Below, in pieces: positions 17,033 to 25,458 of a stretch of 64,000 bases of DNA. The DNA lies in assembly GCA_024275825.1 (NCBI GenBank), contig JAJRYK010000029.1, positions 1 through 64,000 of the forward strand, in the 5' to 3' direction. Within the stretch, counting starts at the first letter, position 1; each line of letters opens with the position of its first letter. A program made the position numbers and the translations under genes. The notes under the pieces are model-generated. The model searched no databases, was not told the origin of the DNA, and worked only from the letters and a program-made list of their open reading frames with translations. This DNA comes from Alphaproteobacteria bacterium. GTDB taxonomy: Bacteria; Pseudomonadota; Alphaproteobacteria; Micavibrionales; Micavibrionaceae.

Positions 17033-17581
17033 TTAAAGGCCAGCGATAAGGCTGTCTGGTTTTTCGTCTACCTGGCTTTGCTTTTCTATCGGACCAATCC
17101 GCGCTAGAATATCTTCCCGCTCTCTGGCAAGGCATTCTTGAATGCGATATATTTCATCAAGCATGATTTTATCAAAAGCCTTAACGGTTTCAGATTTTTG
17201 TCCTTTTATGGTGGCCTGTTTACCAAAGGCAACGGTGTTTGATCCTAGGGTAAAATATAAATGTGCCGGGATTCCAGCTGGCCCGTTAGAGGTATTTCCG
17301 TTTTTGGCAAAATGCCATTCCCAATCTTGCTGATGATCGTTTGGCTCAGTAAAATAACGTTTTGCAGGCGCAATCAGCTGCTTTTGTTCATTGTATTTAT
17401 TTGTTGGAACGGCTCCGGCTTTAACAAATGCGTTGCGAAATAGTGATGTTTGCATACGCCTTGTGTTTGATTTAAGAATTTCGCGTAAGGCTGGAGCGTG
17501 CTTTGGCTTGAGTTCAAAATGCTCTTCACAGATAAGTCCCTTTTGCGAATAGTGAAGAGTTGCGTACTCAGTCATGGGCAT
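17033..17581 (-). CDS. Hypothetical protein
   Basis: A 182-residue protein of no family known to me, convergent with rho (stops three bases apart). The ATG at 17581 has AAAGGA at good spacing; a second ATG lies two codons on. The sequence is basic and soluble with a C-terminal helical region (EIYRIQECLAREREDILARI) likely to coil. It interrupts the rho-mnmE neighbourhood typical of related genomes, together with the next small ORF. Confidence 0.65.
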   Translation of the reverse strand: MPMTEYATLHYSQKGLICEEHFELKPKHAPALREILKSNTRRMQTSLFRNAFVKAGAVPTNKYNEQKQLIAPAKRYFTEPNDHQQDWEWHFAKNGNTSNGPAGIPAHLYFTLGSNTVAFGKQATIKGQKSETVKAFDKIMLDEIYRIQECLAREREDILARIGPIEKQSQVDEKPDSLIAGL

Positions 17582-18180
17582 TAAGTCCTTTATTGTTCGG
17601 CTATTTTTATAGTGCCTTAATTCTTTTTAAAAGCATTTTTTAATAAAAATAATACTTAATATAGTATATATTACGTAAATATACAAGTTTATATAATTTC
17701 ATTCTAAATTCCCCCTAAAATTGAAACGATACTATTTGCCATAATTATAAATATATGATCAGATGGTATTTAGGGTTACTGATCTTTTGGATATAAAAAC
17801 AGTGGGGAAAATAGTCCAAATATCAAAGATTTGTAGCCTTTAATAGATAATAAAAAACGGTTAATAACTTTAGGTGGGAAATGGGTTTTCTTTATATAAA
17901 ACAGCAAATATACCAGATGTTGTCTTCCGATTTGGGGTCAATGCAGGCTGTACGCCCTGTTCCTAAATACCTCTCCCTCCTCGATCCTTATGGCGTTTTG
18001 TCTCTCTGCTCAAATCTGCTCACTCTTGTCCCCTTAAATGCCATGTGGATTGAATACCAGCGCCCTGCTGGACTAAGCTAGCGATCTTTGATTTTGTTCA
18101 TGATGCACGATTTGCCCTCATAGCATCTTATAAAAGGCAAAAGACGAGACCGTTAAAATAAAAAATGCCCCTTGCGTCAT
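17582..18180. other. AT-rich intergenic region
   Basis: About 600 bases with no convincing gene. The first 300 are very AT-rich. A 66-codon frame at 17881-18081 has AGGTGG upstream but an implausible composition. The region leads into a strong terminator, so a short non-coding transcript is possible, but no known RNA family is recognised. Confidence 0.4.
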
Positions 18181-18182
18181 TT

Positions 18183-18228
18183 GGCCGCCTCACGAAGCAC
18201 CCCTGCTTTCCTGAGGCGGCCATTTTTT
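18183..18228 (+). terminator. Rho-independent terminator
   Basis: Perfect 10-base stem GGCCGCCTCA (18183-18192) and TGAGGCGGCC (18212-18221) with a 19-base loop followed by ATTTTTT. The nearest upstream coding gene in this direction is rho, more than 1.1 kb away, so it may end an unrecognised transcript in the gap. On the other strand the run of T starts about 16 bases beyond the stem. Confidence 0.75.
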
Positions 18229-18262
18229 ATGCTAAAAAGGCATTAAAAAACGACACAAAACG

Positions 18263-18291
18263 TTGACATAACCGCATTGTTTGTGTAAGTA
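18263..18291 (+). promoter_or_regulatory. Sigma70-type promoter
   Basis: TTGACA (18263-18268), 17-base spacer, TAAGTA (18286-18291), about 37 bases before the small gene at 18328. It follows immediately after the terminator, so it starts a fresh transcription unit. Confidence 0.6.
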
Positions 18292-18327
18292 TGGGGGCTT
18301 CTTAAACATTAAAAACAAGGTGTAAAA

Positions 18328-18585
18328 GTGATTGATACTGAAAAACAAGATAATTTGCTCAAGCAAGTGCCAGAAGACATATTTTCTGATGAGTTTCGTA
18401 TTTGGCAGCAGGAGTTTTTTGCTGTGGCTTCGGACTCAGATATTGGCCGTGATGCCGCTTTGTTGGGTCGGCCATCTGTTGGGCAGTCATTAGCTGATTC
18501 AATTGCGGGCCATCCGCGGGTGAAAGGCTCTCGTGACCCAATATTTGGGAAGCGCTGGGCGGATTCTGAGCCTGCCGTCGCTTAA
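18328..18585 (+). CDS. Small hypothetical protein, 85 residues
   Basis: Unknown family. The GTG start has AAGGTG upstream and a good promoter further up. The first half is acidic (EDIFSDEFRIWQQEFF), the second half polar with HPRVKGSRDP. No signal peptide or membrane helix. The transcription could continue into the DUF6489 gene and mnmE, since no terminator is visible downstream; only a short hairpin TCGCTT/AAGCGA overlaps the stop. Confidence 0.55.
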   Translation: MIDTEKQDNLLKQVPEDIFSDEFRIWQQEFFAVASDSDIGRDAALLGRPSVGQSLADSIAGHPRVKGSRDPIFGKRWADSEPAVA

Positions 18586-18664
18586 ATCAAGCGATATTCC
18601 CATTGCGCCGTTGCTTGCTTTTCCTTAGGATCACCTTAGTAAAGCAATCATTGAGGAGCGCCCC

Positions 18665-18931
18665 ATGAAAGTTAAATTCGACATTGAATGCACGCCTGAG
18701 GAGGCCCGTAAATTTCTCGGTTTGCCCAATGTGGAGCCGATGCAAGAGGCCTTGATGGCCGAATTGGAAGAGCGCATGCGTGATAGTATGAGTTCGCTCG
18801 ATCCTGAAACCATGCTTAAAACCTGGCTGCCCGCCACGATACAGGGTTGGGGCGAGGTGCAGAAGATGTTCTGGGATCAGATGGGCATGGGCGGCGCTGG
18901 TATGCCCCCCGCCGATGATAAAAAGAAATAG
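18665..18931 (+). CDS. DUF6489 family small protein
   Basis: An 88-residue helical protein beginning MKVKFDIECTPEEARKFLGL, with PNVEPMQEALM, DPETMLKTWLP and a Met/Gly-rich, lysine-ending tail (FWDQMGMGGAGMPP). This pattern is found next to mnmE in many alphaproteobacteria and is catalogued as DUF6489; function unknown. The ribosome site is GAGGAGCGCCCC just before the ATG. mnmE begins nine bases after its stop. Confidence 0.82.
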   Translation: MKVKFDIECTPEEARKFLGLPNVEPMQEALMAELEERMRDSMSSLDPETMLKTWLPATIQGWGEVQKMFWDQMGMGGAGMPPADDKKK

Positions 18932-18940
18932 CATACTGCC

Positions 18941-20272
18941 ATGTCTGACACAATTTACGCTCTTTCTACGCCGCCGGGTCGTTCCGGTGTTGCCGTTATC
19001 CGTGTCTCTGGGCCGCAAGCATGGGATAGTCTTGGCGCTCTCACAGATAAAAATATTGCTCCGCGTCAGGCGGCCCTATGCGCGCTAAAACACCCTGTTT
19101 CACGTGAAATTATTGATCATGCGTTGGTTCTGGGCTTTAAAACCCCACAGAGCTTCACCGGCGAAGATATCATTGAATACCATGCCCATGGTGGCCGTGC
19201 GGTCATTGGGGGGCTGTTAAGCGCCCTTTCTGCGCAGCCGCACCATCGTATGGCCGAGCCCGGAGAATTCACCCGCCGCGCCTTCGAAAATGGCAAGATG
19301 GACCTAACAGAGGCTGAGGCCATTGCTGATTTGATCGACGCCGAAACTCAAATTCAGAAGTCTCAGGCGCTTGCGCAGATGGGCGGCGCCCTTTCCACCC
19401 TTTATACGGAGTGGACTGCGCAGCTCACCACCATGCTCGCGCATATGGAGGCCGAGCTGGAGTTTCCCGATGAAGACCTTCCCGAGGATATCACCCAAAC
19501 CATGCGCCCGCGTGTGCAAGCGTTGATCGATGCCCTGTCCGATCACCTGAATGATAATCGCCGCGGCGAGCGTTTGCGCGACGGTCTTCAAATTGCCGTT
19601 ATCGGCGCGCCCAATGCGGGCAAATCGAGTCTTGTGAATGCTTTGGCGCAGCGTGATGTTGCTATCGTCTCTGACATTGCCGGCACCACCCGTGATGTGA
19701 TTGAGGTACATCTTGATCTGGGCGGATATCCTTTTATTCTGGCAGACACCGCGGGTTTACGTCCGGACCAGCTCAGCAATCAAGGTCAAGACAAAATCGA
19801 ATCCGAAGGCATCAAGCGCGCCCTGCAAAAGGCGCACGACGCTGATATCAAGCTTCTGATGTTCGACGCCACCGCGTCCGCGCCGGATAAGGATACCCTC
19901 GCTTTAATGGATGAACGCACGATTATTGCGCTCAATAAAATCGATCAGGGCAGCGCGCAATTTACCTTGGACAATGCGATAGAACTCTCCACTCAAACTG
20001 GCCAAGGAATCGAGATTCTCCTCGAAGACTTAATCAAAAAAGCTGACCTCCTCATTGGTCGCGCTGAAGCCCCAAGCCTCACGCGGCAACGCCACCGCAC
20101 CGCACTTGAAGAAACACAAAGCGCTCTCGAAAAGGCCCTCACCGTCACCCTCCCCGAACTCATGGCCGAAGATTGCCGCCTCGCCATCCGCGCCTTAGGA
20201 CGAATTACTGGGAAGGTGGATGTTGAGGATTTACTAGATGTCGTATTTGGTGACTTCTGTATCGGTAAATAG
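18941..20272 (+). CDS. mnmE: tRNA modification GTPase MnmE
   Basis: With MnmG it adds the carboxymethylaminomethyl group to U34 of certain tRNAs. The 443-residue protein has the folate-binding N-domain (IYALSTPPGRSGVAVIRVSG), a central helical domain with LTEAEAIADLIDAET, a G domain with GAPNAGKSS, the switch DTAGLR and NKID, and the terminal C-I-G-K box with the essential Cys. The last 39 bases are overlapped by a convergent gene. A parS-like site lies within it near its 5' end. Confidence 0.96.
   Translation: MSDTIYALSTPPGRSGVAVIRVSGPQAWDSLGALTDKNIAPRQAALCALKHPVSREIIDHALVLGFKTPQSFTGEDIIEYHAHGGRAVIGGLLSALSAQPHHRMAEPGEFTRRAFENGKMDLTEAEAIADLIDAETQIQKSQALAQMGGALSTLYTEWTAQLTTMLAHMEAELEFPDEDLPEDITQTMRPRVQALIDALSDHLNDNRRGERLRDGLQIAVIGAPNAGKSSLVNALAQRDVAIVSDIAGTTRDVIEVHLDLGGYPFILADTAGLRPDQLSNQGQDKIESEGIKRALQKAHDADIKLLMFDATASAPDKDTLALMDERTIIALNKIDQGSAQFTLDNAIELSTQTGQGIEILLEDLIKKADLLIGRAEAPSLTRQRHRTALEETQSALEKALTVTLPELMAEDCRLAIRALGRITGKVDVEDLLDVVFGDFCIGK
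19096..19111. promoter_or_regulatory. parS-like site (in mnmE)
   Basis: TGTTTCACGTGAAATT, 14 of 16 matches to the bacterial parS consensus TGTTTCACGTGAAACA, with an intact central TTTCACGTGAAA dyad. ParB encoded at 24.5 kb would load here. Confidence 0.7.
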
Positions 20273-20944
20273 AGAGGGGTTTGCTTCCACATAGTTTCTA
20301 AGCCAAGTTAGTGTCGTATCACAACAAACTTCTATAAGATCTTCATTGCTGAGTTGTCCGGATATATCAATTCTTTGCTCGCTTTTAGGTCTATCTTTAT
20401 CAAGATCTTTGATTTTACCACATAAGTTAATGCCAAGTTTGGAGAGCTTGTTCAAAAACTCTAATCGAGATTCATCAAGTTTTTTTTCTGCCCAGACAGG
20501 ATCCAAATCTATAAGATCTTGAAGCGCCCAAACCATGATTAGGCGATTAATAGACTTATAAGTAGAAAATGCAGGCTTATTGTTTTTATCCCTTAAAACG
20601 CCGCATAATAAGCCCCCATCAGTATGCAAAGACTCCATTAACTTATTTTCGCCTGCCATACCGTAATATGTTCTGAATAAGCTTTCAGGCGTTTCCTCTG
20701 GCGAAGGTTGATAAAAAGAGGGCTTTGGTGGGGCCGGTGGACCGGGCGCTTTGGAATTAAATAAGCTACGGGCAAATACTGAGGGGGCACGCCAAGCACT
20801 TTTCCAGGTGCGACTAGGCTTAGGTCTATTTTGAGTGTTCTTTTGACCGTCAGTACGGCCTGCCTGACGACGCCACGTTCCTGTTAAATGATCTCTGTTG
20901 TGGGCGTCTATCGCCATCTTTTTATTCCCTGCTTTCATATCCAA
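20234..20944 (-). CDS. Hypothetical protein inserted between mnmE and mnmG
   Basis: Up to 236 residues, no family recognised. The N-terminal third is basic and proline-rich (GPPAPPKPSFYQPSPEE); the rest is helical and soluble, with cysteines at LLCGVLR, NLCGKI and VCCDTTL. The stop lies inside mnmE, a 39-base tail overlap. The start is either the ATG at 20944 or the ATG at 20917; the latter has CAGGGA upstream. mnmE and mnmG are usually closer in this cluster, so the gene looks like an insertion. Confidence 0.65.
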   Translation of the reverse strand: MDMKAGNKKMAIDAHNRDHLTGTWRRQAGRTDGQKNTQNRPKPSRTWKSAWRAPSVFARSLFNSKAPGPPAPPKPSFYQPSPEETPESLFRTYYGMAGENKLMESLHTDGGLLCGVLRDKNNKPAFSTYKSINRLIMVWALQDLIDLDPVWAEKKLDESRLEFLNKLSKLGINLCGKIKDLDKDRPKSEQRIDISGQLSNEDLIEVCCDTTLTWLRNYVEANPSLFTDTEVTKYDI

Positions 20945-21028
20945 AATACTCTTTTTATTTACTTTGTCAAAAAAATGTTTCTGGCATTTGCTGTATCACT
21001 TGGTATATAAAGCGCACAGAGGAATGAG

Positions 21029-22942
21029 ATGAGCATAAAAAGTTATGATTACGATGTGATTATTGTCGGCGGCGGCCATGCGGGGTGTGAGGCTGCGGCG
21101 GCCAGTGCGCGTATGGGCGCCCGGACGGCGCTGCTGACGCACAAGTTATCGACCATTGGCGCCATGTCCTGCAATCCGGCGATTGGTGGGCTGGGGAAGG
21201 GGCATTTGGTGCGCGAGATTGATGCGCTCGATGGCCTGATGGGCCGCGTGATCGACCGCTCCGGCCTTCAATTCCGCATGCTTAATGCCCCTAAGGGCCC
21301 CGCCGTGCGCGGCCCGCGGGCGCAAGCCGACCGCAAGCTTTACCGTGAGGCGATGCAGGAGATTTTAAATGACCACCCTAATCTCACCTTAATTGAGGGC
21401 GGTGCCGAAGACCTCATTTTAAACGATCAAAACGAAATTCAAGGCCTGAAAACTAGTGATGGGCAGGAGATCACCTGTAAGTGCGTGGTTATCACCACCG
21501 GCACGTTCCTGCGCGGCTTGATCCATATTGGCGAAGAAACCCGCCCAGCCGGGCGCTCTGCTGGCCCTAACAATGATGAAGCGCCTGCCATCGGTCTTGC
21601 TGAAACGCTCGATCGCTTGAAATTTCCGTTAGGGCGCCTGAAAACCGGCACGCCCGCCCGCCTTGATGGTCGCACGATTGATTGGAGCGCCTGTGATGAA
21701 CAACCTGGCGATGTGTGCCCGGTGCCGTTTTCGTATCTGAGCGATAAGATAGAAGTGCCGCAAATCCCGTGTCACATCACATATACCAACGAAAATACGC
21801 ATAAAATTATTGCTGATAACCTGATGAAATCTGCGATGTATTCTGGTCAGATTAAGGGGGAGGGCCCGCGATACTGCCCGTCTATTGAGGATAAAATTTC
21901 CCGCTTCGCTGATAAATCACGCCATCAAGTGTTTTTGGAGCCTGAGGGGCTGGATGACCACACCGTCTATCCGAACGGCATTTCCACGTCTTTGCCGCGA
22001 GATGTGCAGGATGCTTATATCCGCACGATCAAGGGTCTCGAGAATGCTAAAATTATCGAATATGGTTACGCCATCGAATATGATTACGTCGATCCGCGTA
22101 GCCTCAAAAACACGTTGGAGACTAAGCAAGTCCCCGGCCTGTTCCTCGCCGGACAAATTAATGGCACAACGGGCTATGAGGAGGCGGGCGCGCAAGGCCT
22201 GATGGCTGGCATTAACGCTGCGCTGCAGACAATGAGCGCCGGATCACGTGCCGAAGCTGAAGTTTTTGCCTTAGATCGCGCCGATGCCTATATCGGCGTG
22301 CTGATCGATGATCTGATCACACGCGGCGCGCCCGAGCCCTATCGCATGTTCACCAGCCGCGCCGAATACCGCCTGCGCCTGCGCGCTGATAATGCTGATC
22401 AGCGCCTGACGGAAAAGGGCATTGCAATTGGTTGCGTTAGCGATATACGCCAAAAAATATGGCGCGCAAAGGCGCAGAAACTCGACCAAGCCCGCGTTCT
22501 TGTTGGTGGCCTCAGCGCCACACCCAATGAGCTCGAGGCTTACGAAATCAGTGTCAAAAAAGACGGATCCCGCCGCAGTGTCATGGATCTCCTCGCCTAC
22601 CCCGACATAGACTGGGAGCAGTTAACGACTGTTTGGCCAGAGCTGGGCGCTATAGAGCCGCCTATCCGCGAACAAATTGAATTCGATTCCCTCTATGCTG
22701 GTTATATGGATCGTCACGAGGCCGATATTGCCGCCTACCGCAAGGATGAGGCTCTTACGCTGCCCGCAGAGCTGGATTACAGCGCCGTTGGTAGCCTTTC
22801 GAACGAGGTGCGGAGCAAGCTCGAGCAAGCGCGCCCCGCAACATTGGGCGCGGCGGCCCGCATTCCAGGCGTAACACCGGCAGCGGTGATTGCCCTTTTG
22901 CGGTACGTTAAGCGCGGGGATCACAAAAAACATGCAGCCTGA
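21029..22942 (+). CDS. mnmG: tRNA uridine 5-carboxymethylaminomethyl modification enzyme MnmG (GidA)
   Basis: FAD- and NADH-dependent partner of MnmE in U34 modification. The 637-residue protein has the FAD Rossmann motif [13 protein letters not shown], then [18 protein letters not shown], the region CYITYTN-type [22 protein letters not shown] with the conserved Cys, and [20 protein letters not shown]. The C-terminal helical domain carries the MnmE contact. The 3' end overlaps rsmG by 11 bases. Confidence 0.97.
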   Translation: MSIKSYDYDVIIVGGGHAGCEAAAASARMGARTALLTHKLSTIGAMSCNPAIGGLGKGHLVREIDALDGLMGRVIDRSGLQFRMLNAPKGPAVRGPRAQADRKLYREAMQEILNDHPNLTLIEGGAEDLILNDQNEIQGLKTSDGQEITCKCVVITTGTFLRGLIHIGEETRPAGRSAGPNNDEAPAIGLAETLDRLKFPLGRLKTGTPARLDGRTIDWSACDEQPGDVCPVPFSYLSDKIEVPQIPCHITYTNENTHKIIADNLMKSAMYSGQIKGEGPRYCPSIEDKISRFADKSRHQVFLEPEGLDDHTVYPNGISTSLPRDVQDAYIRTIKGLENAKIIEYGYAIEYDYVDPRSLKNTLETKQVPGLFLAGQINGTTGYEEAGAQGLMAGINAALQTMSAGSRAEAEVFALDRADAYIGVLIDDLITRGAPEPYRMFTSRAEYRLRLRADNADQRLTEKGIAIGCVSDIRQKIWRAKAQKLDQARVLVGGLSATPNELEAYEISVKKDGSRRSVMDLLAYPDIDWEQLTTVWPELGAIEPPIREQIEFDSLYAGYMDRHEADIAAYRKDEALTLPAELDYSAVGSLSNEVRSKLEQARPATLGAAARIPGVTPAAVIALLRYVKRGDHKKHAA

Positions 22943-23549
22943 TGATCTCATACACCAATATGGTGTTTCACGTGAAATGGCCGAAAAGCTCAGGCTTTAT
23001 CATGAGCTGCTTCTTAAGTGGCAAAAGGCGATTAACCTTATCAGTTCGTCTACAATTAACGATGCCTGGAGCCGTCATTTCATCGATTCAATGCAGGTGG
23101 CGCGCTATATTCCTGAGGGCACAAAAATTATTGCAGATCTCGGTTCTGGCGCAGGGTTTCCGGGCCTTGTGCTCGCAATCATGCGCCCCGAAATTGAGGT
23201 CCATTTAGTTGAATCGGACGAGCGAAAGGCGCAATTTCTTCGCACAGTTTCACGTGAAACAACCGCGGCGAGTATCGTGCATAATATGCGCATCGAGGAA
23301 GCCTATGCGGCTGTCAAGCCCGATGTGATTACCGCCCGTGCCCTCGCTAGTTTGAACGATTTATGTGCCTATGTGATGCCATGGGCAGAGCAAAATTTGG
23401 CTTTACAGATGCTTTTTATGAAGGGTGAGAATGCGCCTCAGGAGATTAAATTTGCGCAAAAACAGTATAAATTTGATGTCGAGGGCTACCAAAGCGAAAC
23501 CTCAAAACAGGCGCGCATCCTGCACCTTCGAAACCTAAGGCCCACTTAA
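22932..23549 (+). CDS. rsmG: 16S rRNA (guanine-N7) methyltransferase RsmG (GidB)
   Basis: SAM-dependent m7G527 methylation of 16S rRNA. About 205 residues from the ATG at 22932, which overlaps the mnmG stop; the frame is open further upstream inside mnmG. Motifs: [31 protein letters not shown] (SAM motif I), [11 protein letters not shown] and [13 protein letters not shown]. It carries two parS-like sites in its coding sequence, so its codons near VSRE serve two purposes. Confidence 0.95.
   Translation: MQPDDLIHQYGVSREMAEKLRLYHELLLKWQKAINLISSSTINDAWSRHFIDSMQVARYIPEGTKIIADLGSGAGFPGLVLAIMRPEIEVHLVESDERKAQFLRTVSRETTAASIVHNMRIEEAYAAVKPDVITARALASLNDLCAYVMPWAEQNLALQMLFMKGENAPQEIKFAQKQYKFDVEGYQSETSKQARILHLRNLRPT
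22964..22979. promoter_or_regulatory. parS-like site (rsmG 5' region)
   Basis: TGTTTCACGTGAAATG, 14 of 16 to the parS consensus, 32 bases into rsmG. Central TTTCACGTGAAA dyad intact. Confidence 0.72.
23246..23261. promoter_or_regulatory. parS-like site (rsmG middle)
   Basis: AGTTTCACGTGAAACA, 15 of 16 to the parS consensus; the best of the three sites. About 390 bases upstream of parA. Confidence 0.8.
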
Positions 23550-23575
23550 AAAATACGCGCAGAGCAAAGGTTTTC

Positions 23576-23604
23576 TTGACCTTTGCCGGGAATCTTTGCA
23601 TGAT
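23576..23604 (+). promoter_or_regulatory. Putative parAB promoter
   Basis: TTGACC (23576-23581), 17-base spacer, CATGAT (23599-23604), 31 bases upstream of the parA start. Confidence 0.4.
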
Positions 23605-23634
23605 GGGGGCACTCTCAAAAATAGGACTTAATTC

Positions 23635-24465
23635 ATGCGCTCACACAACAGGCCGCTGCGTACATCGAAAATCCCACGCCTTTTGGCAATTGCGAATCAA
23701 AAGGGCGGGGTGGGGAAAACCACAACGGCAATTAATCTCGCGACCGCGCTCGCGGCAGTTGGGAAAAATGTGTTGCTGATTGATTTGGACCCGCAGGGCA
23801 ATGCGTCCACCGGGCTTGGTGTGCGCCGTTCTTTAATCCGCGCCAGCGCCTATGACGTGCTTTTTGGTGAGGTTGATGTGACGCAGGCCGCCGTGCAAAC
23901 CCGCGTACCGCGCTTGTCCGTCGTGCCATCCTCTATCCATCTCTCGGGTGCAGAAATCGAGCTGGTCACCGCAGAAAACCGGGAGTATCGCCTCAAAGCC
24001 GCGCTCCGCAAGCCACTGCCTTACGACTATGTGATCGTTGACTGCCCGCCGTCGCTTAATCTTTTAACGCTTAATGCTCTGGTCGCGGTTGATTCGATCG
24101 TTGTGCCGCTGCAATGTGAATTTTATGCATTGGAGGGGCTCAGCCATCTGGTGAAGTCTGTTGAGCGTGTGCGCAAACACTTTAATAGCCGCCTCGACAT
24201 TCACGGCGTTGTGCTGACTATGTATGATCCGCGCAATAACCTCTCCAGTATGGTGGAGGACGATGTGCGCGCGCATTTTGGTGATAAAGTCTATAAGACC
24301 GTTATTCCGCGCAATGTGCGCTTATCTGAGGCCCCCTCATACGGCCTTCCCGCCATCATTTACGATATGAAATGCGCGGGATCACAATCATACATCAAGC
24401 TCGCGAAAGAGGTCATCCGCCGTGAAAAAGAATACAGCAAGCAACAGCAAACAGAGGCAGCATAA
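23635..24465 (+). CDS. parA: Chromosome partitioning ATPase ParA (Soj)
   Basis: Deviant Walker ATPase that moves ParB-parS complexes. The 276-residue protein has the deviant Walker A KGGVGKTT (23-30), LLIDLDPQGNAS, VIVDCPPSLNLLTLNAL and VPLQCEFYALEGL, all typical of chromosomal ParA. The first 15 residues are basic. parB starts three bases after its stop. The three parS-like sites upstream fit the normal origin-proximal layout. Confidence 0.97.
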   Translation: MRSHNRPLRTSKIPRLLAIANQKGGVGKTTTAINLATALAAVGKNVLLIDLDPQGNASTGLGVRRSLIRASAYDVLFGEVDVTQAAVQTRVPRLSVVPSSIHLSGAEIELVTAENREYRLKAALRKPLPYDYVIVDCPPSLNLLTLNALVAVDSIVVPLQCEFYALEGLSHLVKSVERVRKHFNSRLDIHGVVLTMYDPRNNLSSMVEDDVRAHFGDKVYKTVIPRNVRLSEAPSYGLPAIIYDMKCAGSQSYIKLAKEVIRREKEYSKQQQTEAA

Positions 24466-24468
24466 CGC

Positions 24469-25404
24469 ATGACATCAGCGCCAAAAAAACGCGGTCTTGG
24501 ACGCGGTTTAAATGCATTATTCGAAGATGAGGAAGTGTTCGCCGGCGTTGGCGCAGCGCTGTCTGGTGCGCCGGCGGAGCAGGGGGCCTCAACCGGCTTA
24601 GCTGCGCCCGCTGCAAGCAAGTCCCGTCAAACCGTTGGCATCGAAATGCTCGGCCAGAGCTTGATTCAGCCGCGTAAATTGTTCGAGCAAGACAGTCTTA
24701 ATGAGCTCGCCAAATCGATCAAGGTCCATGGTTTGCTGCAACCTATTTTGGTGCGCCCGTTAAAAGATGAGGCTGGCCGCTATGAAATTATTGCCGGAGA
24801 GCGCCGCTGGCGCGCAGCGCAGATCGCTCAGCTACATGAAGTGCCGATTATCATTCGTGAGCTGTCTGACGCCCACGCCCTAGAAATTGCTCTCATCGAA
24901 AACCTCCAGCGCGAAGACCTTAATCCCGTTGATGAGGCCATGGGGTATGAGCGCCTGATGAAAGAGTATAACTACACGCAAGAGCATCTGGGCGAAGCGC
25001 TCGGCAAGAGCCGTTCTCACGTCGCCAATATGGTGCGTCTGCTCGCCCTGCCCGATATCGTGCTCGCGCATCTGGAACGCGGAGATCTGTCCGCCGGTCA
25101 TGCCCGCGCGCTGATTACCGCGAAAAACCCGGAAAGCCTGGCAAAACAAGTTATCGCTAAAGGCCTCAATGTCCGCCAAACTGAAGCCCTTGCCGCCGAA
25201 GCCGCTGATCGCCCTGCTCCCAAAAGCGCTGCCAACGCCAAGCCGGCCAAAGATGTCGACACCATCGCACTAGAAAAAGACATCTCCAACCAACTCGGCA
25301 TGCGCGTCTCCATCGACAGCCGCGACGGCAAAAAAGGCAAAGTTTCCATCGAGTTTAAATCCCTGGACCAGCTGGATGGGTTGTTGAAGAGATTGACACA
25401 ATAA
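24469..25404 (+). CDS. parB: Chromosome partitioning protein ParB (Spo0J)
   Basis: CTP-dependent clamp that loads at parS and spreads. The 311-residue protein begins with RGLGRGLNALF, the ParA-stimulating patch, followed by a linker of about 30 residues rich in Ala/Gly. The N-domain has QPRKLF, HGLLQPILVRP and box II GERRWRAAQ (110-118); then comes the helix-turn-helix (LGEALGKSRSHVANMVRLL), and a C-terminal dimerisation segment. A bidirectional terminator follows. Confidence 0.97.
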   Translation: MTSAPKKRGLGRGLNALFEDEEVFAGVGAALSGAPAEQGASTGLAAPAASKSRQTVGIEMLGQSLIQPRKLFEQDSLNELAKSIKVHGLLQPILVRPLKDEAGRYEIIAGERRWRAAQIAQLHEVPIIIRELSDAHALEIALIENLQREDLNPVDEAMGYERLMKEYNYTQEHLGEALGKSRSHVANMVRLLALPDIVLAHLERGDLSAGHARALITAKNPESLAKQVIAKGLNVRQTEALAAEAADRPAPKSAANAKPAKDVDTIALEKDISNQLGMRVSIDSRDGKKGKVSIEFKSLDQLDGLLKRLTQ

Positions 25405-25405
25405 A

Positions 25406-25433
25406 AAAACGCAGAGTTTTTACTCTGCGTTTT
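25406..25433. terminator. Bidirectional rho-independent terminator between parB and mmgE/prpD gene
   Basis: AAAACGCAGAGT, loop TTTT, ACTCTGCGTTTT: a 12-base perfect stem with A-run before and T-run after, so it can end transcription from both sides of this convergent pair. Confidence 0.85.
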
Positions 25434-25458
25434 AAGGTTGTATTTCTATACTTAATAT

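Noticed and set aside
17881-18081. 66-codon ORF with AGGTGG before the ATG
   Set aside because: Composition unlike a folded protein, no known motif, low-complexity region of the AT-rich gap; kept only as possible background.
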